NCBI GenBank assembly: GCA_003956705.1
Contig: QZCP01000073.1
Coordinates: 62,232 to 126,231 of the forward strand
DNA from: Brevipalpus yothersi
Taxonomy: Eukaryota > Arthropoda > Arachnida > Trombidiformes > Tenuipalpidae
Reading direction: 5' to 3'
Length of the DNA stretch: 64,000 nt
Shown here: positions 49,803 to 62,700 of the stretch, in pieces
Layout: each line of letters begins with the position of its first letter
How positions within the stretch are numbered: the first letter of the stretch is position 1
Position numbers and translations under genes: made by a program
The notes under the pieces: model-generated
What the model saw: the letters and a program-made list of their open reading frames with translations, nothing else
Databases searched by the model: none
Told to the model about the DNA's origin: nothing

Positions 49803-51426
49803 ATGACGCAATCCAGCATCATTAAGACTGGTAAGTTTAATTTGTTGTTGTTGTTATTATTACACCAATCTGCAACGTTTACCGTGTAGTTATCGGACAT
49901 CATCGATACGAACATAACAAAATGTTTTGAATCATTCTCATTTTGAATTTTTTTTTCTGATTTCTCAAGAACAAATTGTCAAATTGTTACGTAAATTGGG
50001 ATCTCCAGTTTATCATTCATGTAAACATCAACAGGAACGAATTTGCTCAATAATGATGGACATTAATGACAAAAAATCTTTACTCAAGCCTCCTCCTGAA
50101 GTGGCTCAATTGAAAACATTGGATGAGGAAGCATTCAAGAAGAAGATTTTGGTTCCTTATGTGACCATCCAAGAAAAAAGTATCCAAAAAGTTTCACGAT
50201 TACTCAAACCATTGTTTTTATCTCTAAGAAACATGCCACCGATTCAAGCGTGTGGTGATTCAATTAACACTCATGAGGATGAATCGAATCAAGAACCTGA
50301 GCGCGATGTAGCATCTTCATTGAGGAAAATTTTTCTTAATCCAGTTGAAATTCAAACTTGGACAGATATCAAGGAACCAATCAGACAAAAACTTGTCGAA
50401 GAGTTCAAGATAGAGGATATCAAAACCACCGAGATTGAACTTGATTTTCATAATTATCATGTTAAAGATCTTATCGAGGCTCTTATTCCGGATCCTGAGA
50501 AACGTGTATCATCATGGACATTCACTGGACACATTCTTCATGTTAATCTGACCGATGAAAAGTTGGACAATAAGCAGCTGATTGGACAACTATTACTCAA
50601 AGTGCATCCGAATATTAAAATGGTTGTGAACAAAGTCAACTCGATAGACTCTGAATTTCGCAATTTTGAGATGGAAATATTGGCTCAAACAGAAGATGCT
50701 AAGCAACTTGGTACAATAGTAGAAGTTAAAGAGAATAAATTGACATTCAAATTTGATTTTGCCAAAGTTTATTGGAACTCTCGATTGAACAGTGAACATT
50801 TACGAATAATCAATTTGATTCGAAAAGAGGACACTGTTTACGATCTGTTCGCCGGTATTGGTCCGTTTGCTGTTCCAGCAGCAAAGAAGGAATGTAATGT
50901 TTACGCGAACGATTTGAATCCGGAGGCAACCAAGTGGATGGCTGTGAATGCAAAATTGAACAAAGTTGAATCAAATTTGAAAATATTCACTCAGGATGCC
51001 CGCCAATTTGTCCATGAGGTAGTCAAGGTACATTTAAAGAAGGATTGGAAGCAAGCTTGTGAACAGGCACTGTTTATTAACAAAGATTATCATGTTCTCA
51101 TGAATCTGCCTGGTATGGCAATCGATTTTCTTGACTCTTTTGTTGGTCTCTTTGAACATGATGATTTTGAGAGTGATGAAGAAGTGTTCAAGTATTGCAA
51201 AACACCATTCATTCACTGTTACACTTTTCTTAAGAAAGATTTGGATGCAAAGGAAATAATTCCCAAAAAGGTTGAGTCGATCTTGAACAATAAATTACCC
51301 AACAACTATCAGTTAGAACAAGTCCGTGATGTGGCCCCAAATAAACACATGTTCAGAATATCTTTCAGAATGCCAAGTGAAGTTTTGTTTGACTACAAGA
51401 ATAATAAGCGTCGTAAAACCTCCTAA
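49803..51426 (+). CDS. TRMT5: tRNA (guanine-37-N1)-methyltransferase TRM5/TRMT5
   Basis: Transfers a methyl group from SAM to N1 of G37 next to the tRNA anticodon, preventing +1 frameshifts. Two exons, 49803-49830 and 49970-51426, join in frame to 494 aa, typical for eukaryotic Trm5. The N-terminal block has KPPPEVAQLKTLD then FKKKILVP, as in the family. The Rossmann core shows DLFAGIGPFAVPAAKK, with the acidic strand end YANDLNPEA. The active-site loop is NLPGMAIDFLD, followed by IHCYTF. The residues before MMDINDKK are basic and low in acidic residues and could be a mitochondrial presequence. The ATG codons at 50053-50058 would then give a second, shorter form. It converges with FANCM, the two stop codons lying 115 bp apart. 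Confidence 0.93.
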
Positions 51427-51541
51427 ATTCTTGGTGATCCTGTTAAACATGATATTTTTCGAGTCTAGCTCTACAACTTTGTGTGGAATATTATAAATTT
51501 TTGTACTTTTTCATACGTTCATTGTCAATTTTTTCATTTTT
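51427..51541. other. Shared 3' interval of TRMT5 and FANCM
   Basis: Only 115 bp separate the two stop codons, so the 3' UTRs of the convergent transcripts must be very short or overlap. Confidence 0.8.
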
Positions 51542-54264
51542 TCAAACATCAATGTCCCCTAAAATATCGTCCAGAGAATCATCAAACAAATCATCATCAT
51601 CAAATTTAAAATCTGATTCACATTTCGGAGGGCTTGTGGTTGGAGCAACCTTTGGCACACAGTCGGAAGTTTCCTGACTTTCTGGTTTGAGTTTCTCTTG
51701 ACTTTCTGGTTTGAGTTTTTCTGGACTTTCAACAGAGAGAATTATGTCATCCAGAGAGTCATCAAACAAATCTCCATCTCCATCTATGTTAAATTCCGAG
51801 TCCAATTCACCTGATACACAATTAGGTGAGGAGGGTTTGTCAGGTGAATACTTTGAGATTTCTTGGTCTTTATCTGAGATCTTTTCGGTAACAGAAATCT
51901 TACTATCGGCAGGTTTTTCGCTTGATTTTGGGTCTGAAAATACGTCGTCTGATAGAACCCAATCAAAGTTTTCGTCATCATCAAATATGTTTTCACTGTT
52001 CAGAGTTTCAGTTTGCTGTCTCTCCGAGGAAAGGTTTGATTTATTTTCTTCTTCCTCAGGATTAAGCGTAGGCTCATTGACTTCGTCTTCTGTCTCGAAA
52101 AATTTATCGAATCTACCCTTCTTTCTACGCTTCTTTTGCGAGCTACCATCGTCTTCTCTTTTATTCTTCTTTCCAGAAGTCTTGGGAGTCTCTCTAGGAG
52201 TTGCTGCTGACTTTCGACCACGCTTCTTTTTGCCTGATTTAGTTTCTTTTTCTTCTGCTTCATCTTCAACATTCTCCTCCGTTTTATCCGCCACAGAATC
52301 GTTCTCTTGAGAACTGGACGGACCCAAAAACATTTTTCTACAAATAGGTTTCAATCCTTTAGGATAAAGTCGTTCTGTGGGATGATACAGATCTTCTTCT
52401 TTTATACCCGAAATGAGATTGTGAGATACTCGCTTGTTATTATAAACACTTTCCTTGAATGCACTGGATTCTCTTCCTTCTTCCGTTAGGAGGACAACAC
52501 ATCTACCCTCTCTGCGTCTACCAGTTCGACCCATTCTTTGGACAAGTTGAATAGGTGATTTTGATGAACCAAAACAAATGATCAAATCAACATTACCAAT
52601 ATCAAGCCCTTCTTCGGCAACACTCGTGGCAACCAACGTGTTGTAACTTCCACTACTGAACATTTTGACAATTTCCATTTGCTCTTTTTGCTTCATCTTT
52701 GCTTGACCAACGAATTTCATTGGTTTAATCAGCGGTCGATGATGATCGAGTACTCCCGCTATTTCTTCAACACTAAGATGGTATTGAGCAAAAATAATCA
52801 CTTTGGTATCTTCATCTGGAGCGTTATTGAAATGATCCAAAACAACTTCAACCAATTTTTTAATCTTAGGATGACCGTAAACACCGGATCGTGGACCAGA
52901 GCTTCTCTCACATTTTTCTTGTAAAGCTTGAGCAAACACCTCAAAATCTTTATCGTTTTTAAGTTTTTCCGCAGGACTAGGACCTTTTCGCCCTTTCTTA
53001 TCTTGTGAACGGTCGAAGAGATAGTGATAGACGAAGAAAAAACCGTTGTTTGTGAGTTGCTCGACGGAATAAGCTAGAGTATGGCAGGCTAGGAATGAGA
53101 ATCTCAGAGAATTCAACACATAAGGCTTCATATCTTGCTTGGGACGCTTTTCGAATTGGTCTTTCATCATTAAGATCTGATAGGGTGATGTATTCTCCAA
53201 GTTATAGTATTGAATAGCTTTGAATTTAACCAGTAATTTGAGATGATTTTCAAGAATTTTGAGCAACTTTTCACGCAACCACACAAGCTCAGGATCAAGA
53301 TTAACCGTTATAGTTTGCACTCGTCGACGAAATTTATACTGTCGAACATCAATTGAGTCTTCATCACGAAATTCAACCTTTGAGATCATGAGATTCTTTA
53401 TCACTTGTTTGATGTTAAGCAAGTCTTTGCCTGGTGTCGCAGAAAGTGCAAGAACACGAAAAGCTCTGTTCCGAGCGTGAATACGATTAATCACAGATGT
53501 ATAGGCATAACCACCAGTAGCCTTATGAGCTTCGTCCACAACGACACACTTAATGGAATCAACAGGAAACCATGGTGCAGAAACATCATTATCGATAACT
53601 TGAGGTGTCAAAAAGAACAGGCGACGGGTTAACCATTCTTCTCGTCTTTTGGTTGGATTTACGTGACCTATGGAAAGATTATAGTTAGATTGACAAAGTA
53701 TGCAATGAAATTTATCAACAAACCAGTCAACTCAATTATATCGTCCATCGGAATCCCAACAACCTCATGACATGCGTTCAGTTGTTGAGTTACCAAAGGT
53801 CTGGTAGGAGCCATGAATATAATTTTTCCTCGAGGATACCAGAGATAAAAATTGTATATAACCACCGAGGCAATCAGTGTTTTACCAAGACCGGTGGGCA
53901 GTACAACCAGAGTATTATTGAACAATGCATTACGAACAATATTAAACTGATAACTTCTGATTTCCCGATTGATCGGATACTTCCAAAAGCGTCCAGCATG
54001 ATAGCTGAATCCATCGATTCGCTCAATTTGTCCCAAATTGAGTCTCTTATTGATCTCATCAGTTGTCAGTGCCTGTTCAACTTCAGTTTCCACTTCATCG
54101 AATAACGATGAGCCACTACAATTAGCATCCGAAGCTCGACTAGTTGATGCTACGGTTGCATCACTTGAACCACTACCACTGCCACCGGGTCTACTAGGGC
54201 CAGGCAACAATTGACCATTACTTCTATTCAAATGGGAACTCTGTCCCTTCACACCAGTTGACAT
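51542..54264 (-). CDS. FANCM: FANCM / Mph1-type DEAH DNA translocase, no nuclease domain
   Basis: SF2 helicase that remodels stalled forks and D-loops in the Fanconi anaemia pathway (family knowledge). Two exons, 54264-53724 and 53667-51542, join in frame to 888 aa. Walker A is LPTGLGKT (around residue 125), motif Ia MAPTRPLVTQQ, motif II VVDEAHKATGG, motif III ALSATPG. The C-terminal RecA lobe has VATSVAEEGLDIG and QRMGRTGR. The DEAHK-aTGGYAY context is FANCM/Mph1-specific. The protein ends in a charged tail of about 270 residues with a basic KKRGRK / KKRRKKGR stretch and duplicated acidic motifs (LFDDSLDDI twice, KLKPESQ twice). No ERCC4 nuclease or HhH domain follows, so it is shorter than vertebrate FANCM. 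Met MSTGVKG was taken as the start; a Met nine residues upstream is in frame. Confidence 0.92.
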
Positions 54265-56799
54265 AATCGTACCAACACACCATACAAACAAATTAAATTA
54301 ATCACAATCAAACATATCACACACATACAAAACAAAGTGAATACTGTAGTACTGTTTAGGCGCCTCTCGCTTGGACCTTGATCAATGCTGGTTACTAGAT
54401 GCGTCACTAAGGACGCTTGTATTGGATGTGTTTGAATATTTGAGCGGCTTTTCATTGATCACTTGGCGCCAAAAAAAATCGACTGATTACATCAACCTTT
54501 GGATTGACAATTGACATTGTGAAGTTGGTGAATTGTAGCATCCCCCATGAAATTTGGGTATAGAAACTCAGAATTTGAGCTGGACTATTGGAATGAAGTT
54601 ATGATAGTTTGGTTTTTATTGTAAGTATAGAGAATTTTTTTGCATTCACTTGTGGAAAGATCATAAGCTTTATTGAGAGACTATGAATTGAGAAATGAGG
54701 ATAAAAGTTTTGGTAACGAAAGATAAGTTTCGATTTTGGATGAGAATTTCTCGTATCCTGTGTAGAGGAGAGATGGGAAGAGTTTTTGGAGTTTTTTATG
54801 GGTATCTCGTTTGAATGGAATAATGGTTGAAGTTTTTGAATTTAAAGTTAGCATCCGTGTTTATGGATTAGATCTTCGTTTAGATGCCTGTAGCTTTGGC
54901 CCAGTGCTTTGTAAATTTTGCCGCCTTTTTTTGGTATGAAAGTTTGCTTGAAAAGCTGATTCATAGAATTCTGAATTTTTCGAGCCATAGACTTTGGAGA
55001 AGTGATCTAGTGAGGAATTTCGATCGATTGAATGAAATTGTTTTCTTGGAGCAATTTTAATAAGAGTGAGTATTTTTCTTACAGCCAACCAATGGAATGA
55101 AAATAAAGCTAAATTAGATTCATTAAGGGCATTTCCTGTAGTTCCATCAGATTCGTGAGAGGTGAGGACATTGCTTATCGTTACCTACTGCTCAACCATG
55201 ACTCAGATCGATGAAAATTTCAGCATACTGATTCACTCTAATGGTCTATTAGTTGTTCGAAAGAGGCACTTTGATTCACCAATTTCATTAGAATCATTAG
55301 ATTCTCTGAAAACTAAGATCCATGATTGATCAGATTTTCCAAAGGGCGAAGGTGTTGACCACAATTTTAGGATGGTCAGTAAGCAGCAAAAATTTGATCA
55401 AAACGCAACCTGATTGGTATCTGAAGGTAAGAGTATGCTCCTCCATATGGCCTTTGACAATTTCTGAGCTTAGATTTATTGAAGGACTTGAATTCTCTCC
55501 AAGCTCATTCTTTTTCCAATGTCACACTTCATTCTCATGAGATCATCAAAAGTGTGGCTTGAGTCAGGCTCAAAGTTTGAAGTCATATCATCACACCAAT
55601 GAATACAGCTGCAATTTTGATTACAGAATGCATGATGCGAAAGAAATGTGTTGAAATAATCTAAAATCTAAAAGCGGTGGGAGAAAAGTTACAGAAATTC
55701 TAGATAAAAAAATACCTTCTTTTTACTTCTATCTCAATTTTTATCCAATTTATCTTCTCTATATGTCTGAACCATCTCTCTCTCTCATCCTTCTCATTCA
55801 TTAACATCTTTATCAAACTATCGATCCACATATCAATTTTGAATCGGTTGATTTCATTGAAAGATTAGACTCCTGGTAATAGCTATCTCTAGTTTTGATT
55901 TTCACGGCAAAAAATGAGTTCACTTTGGATCGAATAAAAGTCACTCAATTGTTAGATTCGATCATGAAGAAAAAAAATTCTCTCTAATATTCCAAACATA
56001 TCTCAAACGAAACAGATTGAAGGAGCAATAATGACCGTTAAAAGTCTGTTGGCCATAGTCTTTCTAGGATTGAGAATTTTAGTTTCATTAAATTCAGGAT
56101 GAGAGCATTCGTTTCCAAGTGAATAAAATTTACTCTTAAAATCGTGAAAATCTTCTTGTATTTCATAATTTTTCATTTATACATACAACGTTTAACACTT
56201 TCGGTCAAAAATACAATATTTATACCAAAAAGTTTCGATAAGTCGAACTTTTGCCTTGTGAGCAATGCTGACTCCTTCGTTTGAAAAATGATTGAGAAAA
56301 GGAAGCCAAGAAACTGTTCACAGAATGAGAGGATTGTCTGCTTGCATCAAGTGATTTAGCAAATGATACAAATCAGACTTGAGATCAAAAAACAACAATC
56401 AAACTGAATTTGATTATTAAGGAAGTCATATTACTGATCTGATAGATCAGCAGTACTCAGCTACACCCATGTAGAGTCATTTATGCTGGGAGGATTGAGC
56501 TCGAAATAACATCAGAGAGATGAATTTTCAGGTGTGAAGTGATGGAAAATGTGAGCTTTTTTCCATAGTAGGGGGAAAGAGCATGATGAATGAATTTTCA
56601 ATCTACATCCCACATAGGAGTAGAATGCTGGAAGTGAATAACCCTTTTATCCGGTATGAACACTGAGGAGGCGAAGATTGAATGATCAAAAAAAAGGTAA
56701 CAAACAAAGATTACAAGTGATGTGTGCCAGTACGAGAGATCTTAGGATCGTAGGATTTAAACTCCAAAAGATAATTACAGAACATCCTCAATCGCAAAT
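54265..56799. other. Intergenic region between FANCM and mTOR
   Basis: About 2.5 kb, AT-rich. The right-hand part presumably holds the mTOR 3' UTR and the left-hand part the FANCM promoter and 5' UTR. Short open frames show no recognisable domain, splice context or conserved motif. Nothing else seen. Confidence 0.6.
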
Positions 56800-59700
56800 T
56801 TACCAAAAAGGACACCATCCAATGTAACATTGGCAGAGATTTTCTTTTGAGGTTGCTTGCTTAATGAGAAGATCAACCTGTTGAGGAACTGCAAGCTTTT
56901 CATTTGGATTGAAATCTCGGCCGGTCAATTTATCTCGAACACGATTGATGACTGATAATGCTTTCTTATTCAGCGCTTCAGGTTGTCCACCATGCTCATC
57001 CAAGCCGTTCACCATACCAAGACCTGATGGAGCTGTTTCTGATTTGACACCATAGTTGTTAGGACTTATGGAGCTGGGACCAGCAAGCATGGATCTACGA
57101 TTCGATTCTGTCTGATTGTCAATAGCCGGCTCACTTGCTTCCACTGTCTCTGCGTCTTGAGTGAGAGATTGATTGTCTTTGTTCTTATTGGGTTGAGCTA
57201 AGAAAGGAAGAATGAGATTGAATTTTAAAAAACGGAACATATGATAAAAGATGCCTGCTTACCATCGACTAGTCTCCAATTCAAGAGAGGATCATAAACA
57301 AAAGCTTCTAAGACAGCCATCAAGCTATCTTTATTGTTCCTGAGGACAGTCATTACTTTTTCACAAGTAATACGATACGTTCCCTCGATCCCAGTGACTT
57401 CCATAGCGTTGATGAGCATTCGAGTCAATCGGAAAGGAATCTTCTCAGGAAACTTTTCTCGGGTTTTGGCAACTTCGAAACAATCACCAAAATCAATGTG
57501 GAGAATTTTTCCACTCAATCTATCAAGCATAAGATTTGATGGATGTCGGTCTCCAAGACCTAAAACATAACCAACCATAGACATGACCGCAAGAGATCTA
57601 GTATAATTAGTCCTTCTATCGAACCAAACTTCAGAGCTTGGGCTCTTGAGCCATAAAAGCTTGACCAAATCATCTCCAGATGAATTATTCATGGCATGCT
57701 CAAAAACTTCCACTTTCTGCATTAAAGTTAGTCGCTCATACTCACGAGCCATCACTTTCATGATATGGTACTCGAGATTGGGAAGAACATTCCTTTTTTC
57801 CCTATAATCTTTGATGAGGGTATGAAGAGTATCACAGTGAGGTACCCATCCGATAAGGCCACTGTTTGGAGCAAGAGGAATGACAGCATATCGCTGGATA
57901 GCTAAATTTCTCCTGGATGTTTCAGGATTTTTGACCAGAAGCGTATTCACAAGTCCAAATAGTTGCATAACCCTCTCATCTTGTCGCAAATCTTCGTGTC
58001 CTTTCAACAGGAAGATATAGTTTTTACCATCACTGCCCTTTATGCACAACTTTCGGGGCCTCTGCTTACTGGTGATCACTTGTAGAGAGCTGTCTACTTG
58101 AGCTATCCGAATAACTTGTTGGTTTGGATTATAACTTCCAGGCACAGCAAGATCGAGATCACGACATTTGAGAAGTTTTGGCGAGACATAGCGTAATTCG
58201 AGTGAGGTAAGAGCTGGAAGCTGTTTACAAATTCGCCGGAAGACATGATAGTAGAGATCCCATGCATGAGTTAAATCCTTCACTTTGTGTGTGACTTGAT
58301 ATTTTCGACACCATTCTTGAGCTTCGGCAAGATCTCGTCCATAAGCTTGATTAAAAGACATTTCCTTCATTGTTTGAGGTCCTCTTTCCATCATTTTATG
58401 GAGAGGATCAAGAGTGTCAAACATTCCTTGAGCATTATGTTCGCCAAAATAGAGTCTGGAAGCTTCCTCAAGACCCTCATGCCATAGCTCGTGCCAGAGT
58501 ATAGCAACTCTGATTAGCTCCTCACTCACAAGAACAGCTTGCTGTACAAGATTTCCAGAGTGTTTCCTCATGCTTTCCAATACCTTATTTGCTGCTGATT
58601 GACGTGTTTTTTGGGTAGATTTGGATGCAACCGTAAGTGGATAGATCAATGCTTGTGGGTGTGATTTTCCAATATCCATCAATAGTTGCCTGATTAAACG
58701 TCCAACAAAATGTCTCGAAGTATCTATTCGAGCAATTAATTGGGGTATCACTTGGAGCCACGTTTCGATGGGTACAGTTTTTAATCCTTCACTTAGAGCC
58801 TCAAAAACATCAGCATATTGGCCATCATCAAACCAGAGAGTCAACAGACGAAGAGTATCTTGCAATGAATTACCGTGAGACAGAGCGATGCTACGGAAAA
58901 AACCTCTTACTGCAGGAATGGAGTAGTTACGGATAATTTGAAGTCGTTCAGGAGTTGGTTTGCCCACGGTCGTTGCCGGTGCAATGTGTGCAGCCTCAAA
59001 CGATTCAGTGAACATGCTCTCACCGTCGGAGCTGGCGCTTGCACCTGACTGTCTTTGCTTGAAAAATAATACGGCCTCAAAATTCATGTAGGCATAGGCA
59101 TGCCACGCTTTATACCAATCTCGATCTCTTTCGGTGGCTAGTAGGTAGTATTTGATGATGTTTGGAATGGAAGCCTCATTGATGCTCTGTAAACTTTCTT
59201 GCCAATTTCCAAGTTTGAGGTAACAACGTGATAGAAGTTTATCCAATTCCAATTTCTGAGTAGGGGTATCTTCGGTCACTTGTATATTTGAGCCAACCGA
59301 TGATACTTGGAGAACAAACTTATTTAATGAATGGAAAGCCACTTCTCTCTGCCCACATCCCCACATGTGTTTAATGTAACCAAATGTAACGTGCGGACGA
59401 TCTTTCGGAAGTGGAGGAGGAACCTCAGGCTTGGCGGGATCATATTTGAGCAATTTTGACAATGTCTTGTAGGACAAATTAAGACGCCCATTGCGACGAC
59501 ATAGACTTGCGAATTTGAGCCATGTTCTTTCATCTTTTTCAGGTTTCAACACCAATTGATGTACCATTAAAATTTTCTGCCAATCTTCTACAACTCTTTG
59601 GCACCCTTGAATTCTATCCCACCATTTTTGCTTTATTATTTCTCGCCTCTCTTGGACCAACTTGTATTGGATTACCTCTTCAAGCTCAGAAAACATCATA

Positions 59701-62700
59701 ACCTGGATCATTGTACCATAAGCTCGACTTTGGCTTTCTCTGGCCATAGCAGTGAGATCAGAATCGATCAGATCGCGCGCTTTATCAATCAATCGTTGAG
59801 CAACCAAATACTTCTCCTTATGCACAGCTATCACAGCCTTGTAGAATGCAGCATCTGTTGTGTCTTCCTTAATATGCTCAGTGTACTCCTCTAGGCTATC
59901 CCACTTTTCTAAGCCCCATGCAGCAGTTGCAGCCATTCTTGCCATTTTTTGCCTATTAACTTCACTCGAATCCGACCATTTCTCACTGGCTAGCGCATAA
60001 AGGTCAACCCATTCACCAAGAGCCTCGAGGCAGCGCATTTGACCAAATATTGGTTCCATGTCATCCGGATTGAGTTCACTTTTGTGCTTGTAGGCCTTCA
60101 AGGCATTGTCCCAATCGTTCAATTTTTCATACCATCTTTCTTTAATCTTTAAGTCAGCTTCATGATGTTTCATCGCATATACAAGCACTCCAGCAGCTGC
60201 CTCAGGTTGTTGAAGTTTGTTATTGATACTTATCAACGATTCTAGCACACTTGTTGTGGGACCTTTACGAAATTCCATCTCTTTATAATGAAGTGCTTTT
60301 GCATAAGCACGAGACTTGAGAGCTCGCTCAGCGAGAAGCTCAGGTTCCAGTGGAAGTGAGCCAATGTCATCACAATGTTCCATGAACTCGGCAAGATTGA
60401 GAAGAGTTTGGGTAACTTTGGTAACATCTTGAGCCGTGAGAGCTCGTCGAATGTTCTTGATGAAATCTGCTTTATGGGATTCATTCAGCTGGGTCCAACA
60501 GGACAAAAAAGATGCGTTGAATAGATCGCCAGCTAAATCGTGATGAGCTTGAGCCATGAGTAAACAAGAGCGGAGAGCATGCGAAGGCGATTCTTCGATT
60601 AAGTGAATACTTAAAGTTTTCAACCAGTTCTCCCAATCTTCAATTGAAATACGCTTGTCTGTTTGCCAAGAAGGTTTCAATGAAGATGAATTGAGAGTGA
60701 TATTGTCATTGGGAACTGAGTTGGTGGTTGATGCAGGAGTAATTATTGGAGGTTGACGAACTTTGTAATACCTGGTGTTACTCATCAGTGGATCACTATC
60801 GTCTTCGCCCAGAGGACAACCCTTGTTAATTCTGGTAACCAGTACATTGTACCTCGAATGGTTAATTTGATATTTAGTGACCACTTTTTGGGTCATAGGT
60901 ATAAAAATTTGGAATTTTCGCTCCATTTGAACCATCAAGGCACACATGGTGTTCATTGCAATTTCACGTAACTCTGGAGAAGACTCTATGACACGAACAA
61001 GAGGATGAATTATACGAGATGCGAATTCTGATATTTCAAGATGTTTAGCTAGTGATTCGATGGTCTTTAAAGCAAGTTCTCGAACTTTTTGAGGAGAATC
61101 TCTGGCATCGAAGAGTTTGACTATGGGAGGCAGGATGAGGTGAAGATAATCTTCTAGACTAGCACCAAATTGTTGCAGAGCATTGAGCAATTTTTCAGTG
61201 ACGATACGATTCTTGCTATTATCGCTGTTGAAAACGTGTAAAATATTGGGAATGATCGGAGGCAAATAGACCTTGAATTCACCTCCCAGAGCTCTGACAA
61301 TTTTTTCGAGCAATTGTATGAGGGTGCCTTGCATGGAGCTTGTGAAGGTCCAAAATTCTTTTATAAGTTGAAAAATATCATCTAAATAAGCACGAATGTG
61401 CTGTCCAACAACGGCAATAAGGTTGCCAAGCTCTTGAAATAGATACTGCAAAAAAACGAGGAAAAGTTTAAGAGCCAAGCCCAAGATAGATGGGAGACGG
61501 AAACTGTATCTAAAGGATCATCTCACATTCCAGAAAGCAAGATCTTTGAGTTAAGTAAGCCGAAAAAATTCAAAAGTTGTGGAAAACTCACCTCTCTAGA
61601 TTCAGAAGATCTGATAATAGAAATAAAAACTGGTAAAATTTGCTGAATGTAGGGAACACATCGAACTCCCAGACAGGTGAAAATATAAGTAACAGCACCG
61701 ATTGCTGTACAGTGGTGCTGTGAGAAGGATGGATTTTTCATGACACGCATTAAAGTGGCGATGGCAATAGCTGGATAAAAATCATCATAAGAGCCAGAAA
61801 AGTTGACCAGCATTTCACTGGCACTCAATTCTAGACAAAACGAAAGATGGGAAGTGGAAACAGAGGAAAAGTTTGTTAATAAAAGTTAATAATGGCATAG
61901 CGTGTGAAAAGTGTTTACCTTGCATTTCTTGACTAGAATCAGCAACAAAAATAAGAGCATCACCGGCTTGATCGATAACTCCGAGATTGACTTTGTGCTT
62001 GTAGGGATCAACAGCTCCAAGTAAACCGAGAACTCTGATAACTTCTCTTCTTATGGTGGGTTGAGGATCGGTTTGTTTCAAAAAGTCCAACAGAATATCG
62101 AGCAAGTTGATATACTTCCAATAAGGTTCAACCACATAACCTGTACTATCTACAAGATGACCTAAAGTCCAGAGAGCAACTTCACGTTTAGGATTTGATG
62201 ATGAATCTTGTATTGAGTCTAATATGATCGGAAACAGTTCTTCAATCCATCTTCTCATCTCAATTCCGCTCACTTGACACTGAGCTCCAATTGCGGCGAG
62301 AACACTGATGACAACACTTGAATATTGTTCGGATTCACGTAGTTTGGCGAGAAAAACGGTGATGATAGATTGAGTGTACGGACGAATCAAACGTGGAGCA
62401 TTTGCGATAAGATGACCGAGCATCTTCGAGCTACGCTCCTTGTTACGCTTGATACCCGAATGCTCTAGATCTGTTAACAATTGGAGAAGAACTTTGCGTA
62501 ATGAAGGCATCACATAGGCTGGATTGAGACTTGACAGTCGGCCGATTGTGCACAGTGCAAGTTCACTAACTTCAAAAATTTCATCATTCAAACACACAAA
62601 CAATGCATTCAAGTTTTCCGCTTGCGCCAAATGGCCATCAAAACGTTCGTCTAGTAAGGATAAAACGGAGTAACGGATTTGAGGATCGAGATCGGTGACA

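Noticed and set aside
54265..56799. A possible small gene between FANCM and mTOR (frames of 72-75 codons).
   Set aside because: No domain, no codon-bias change and no splice structure; lengths are what is expected by chance in AT-rich DNA.
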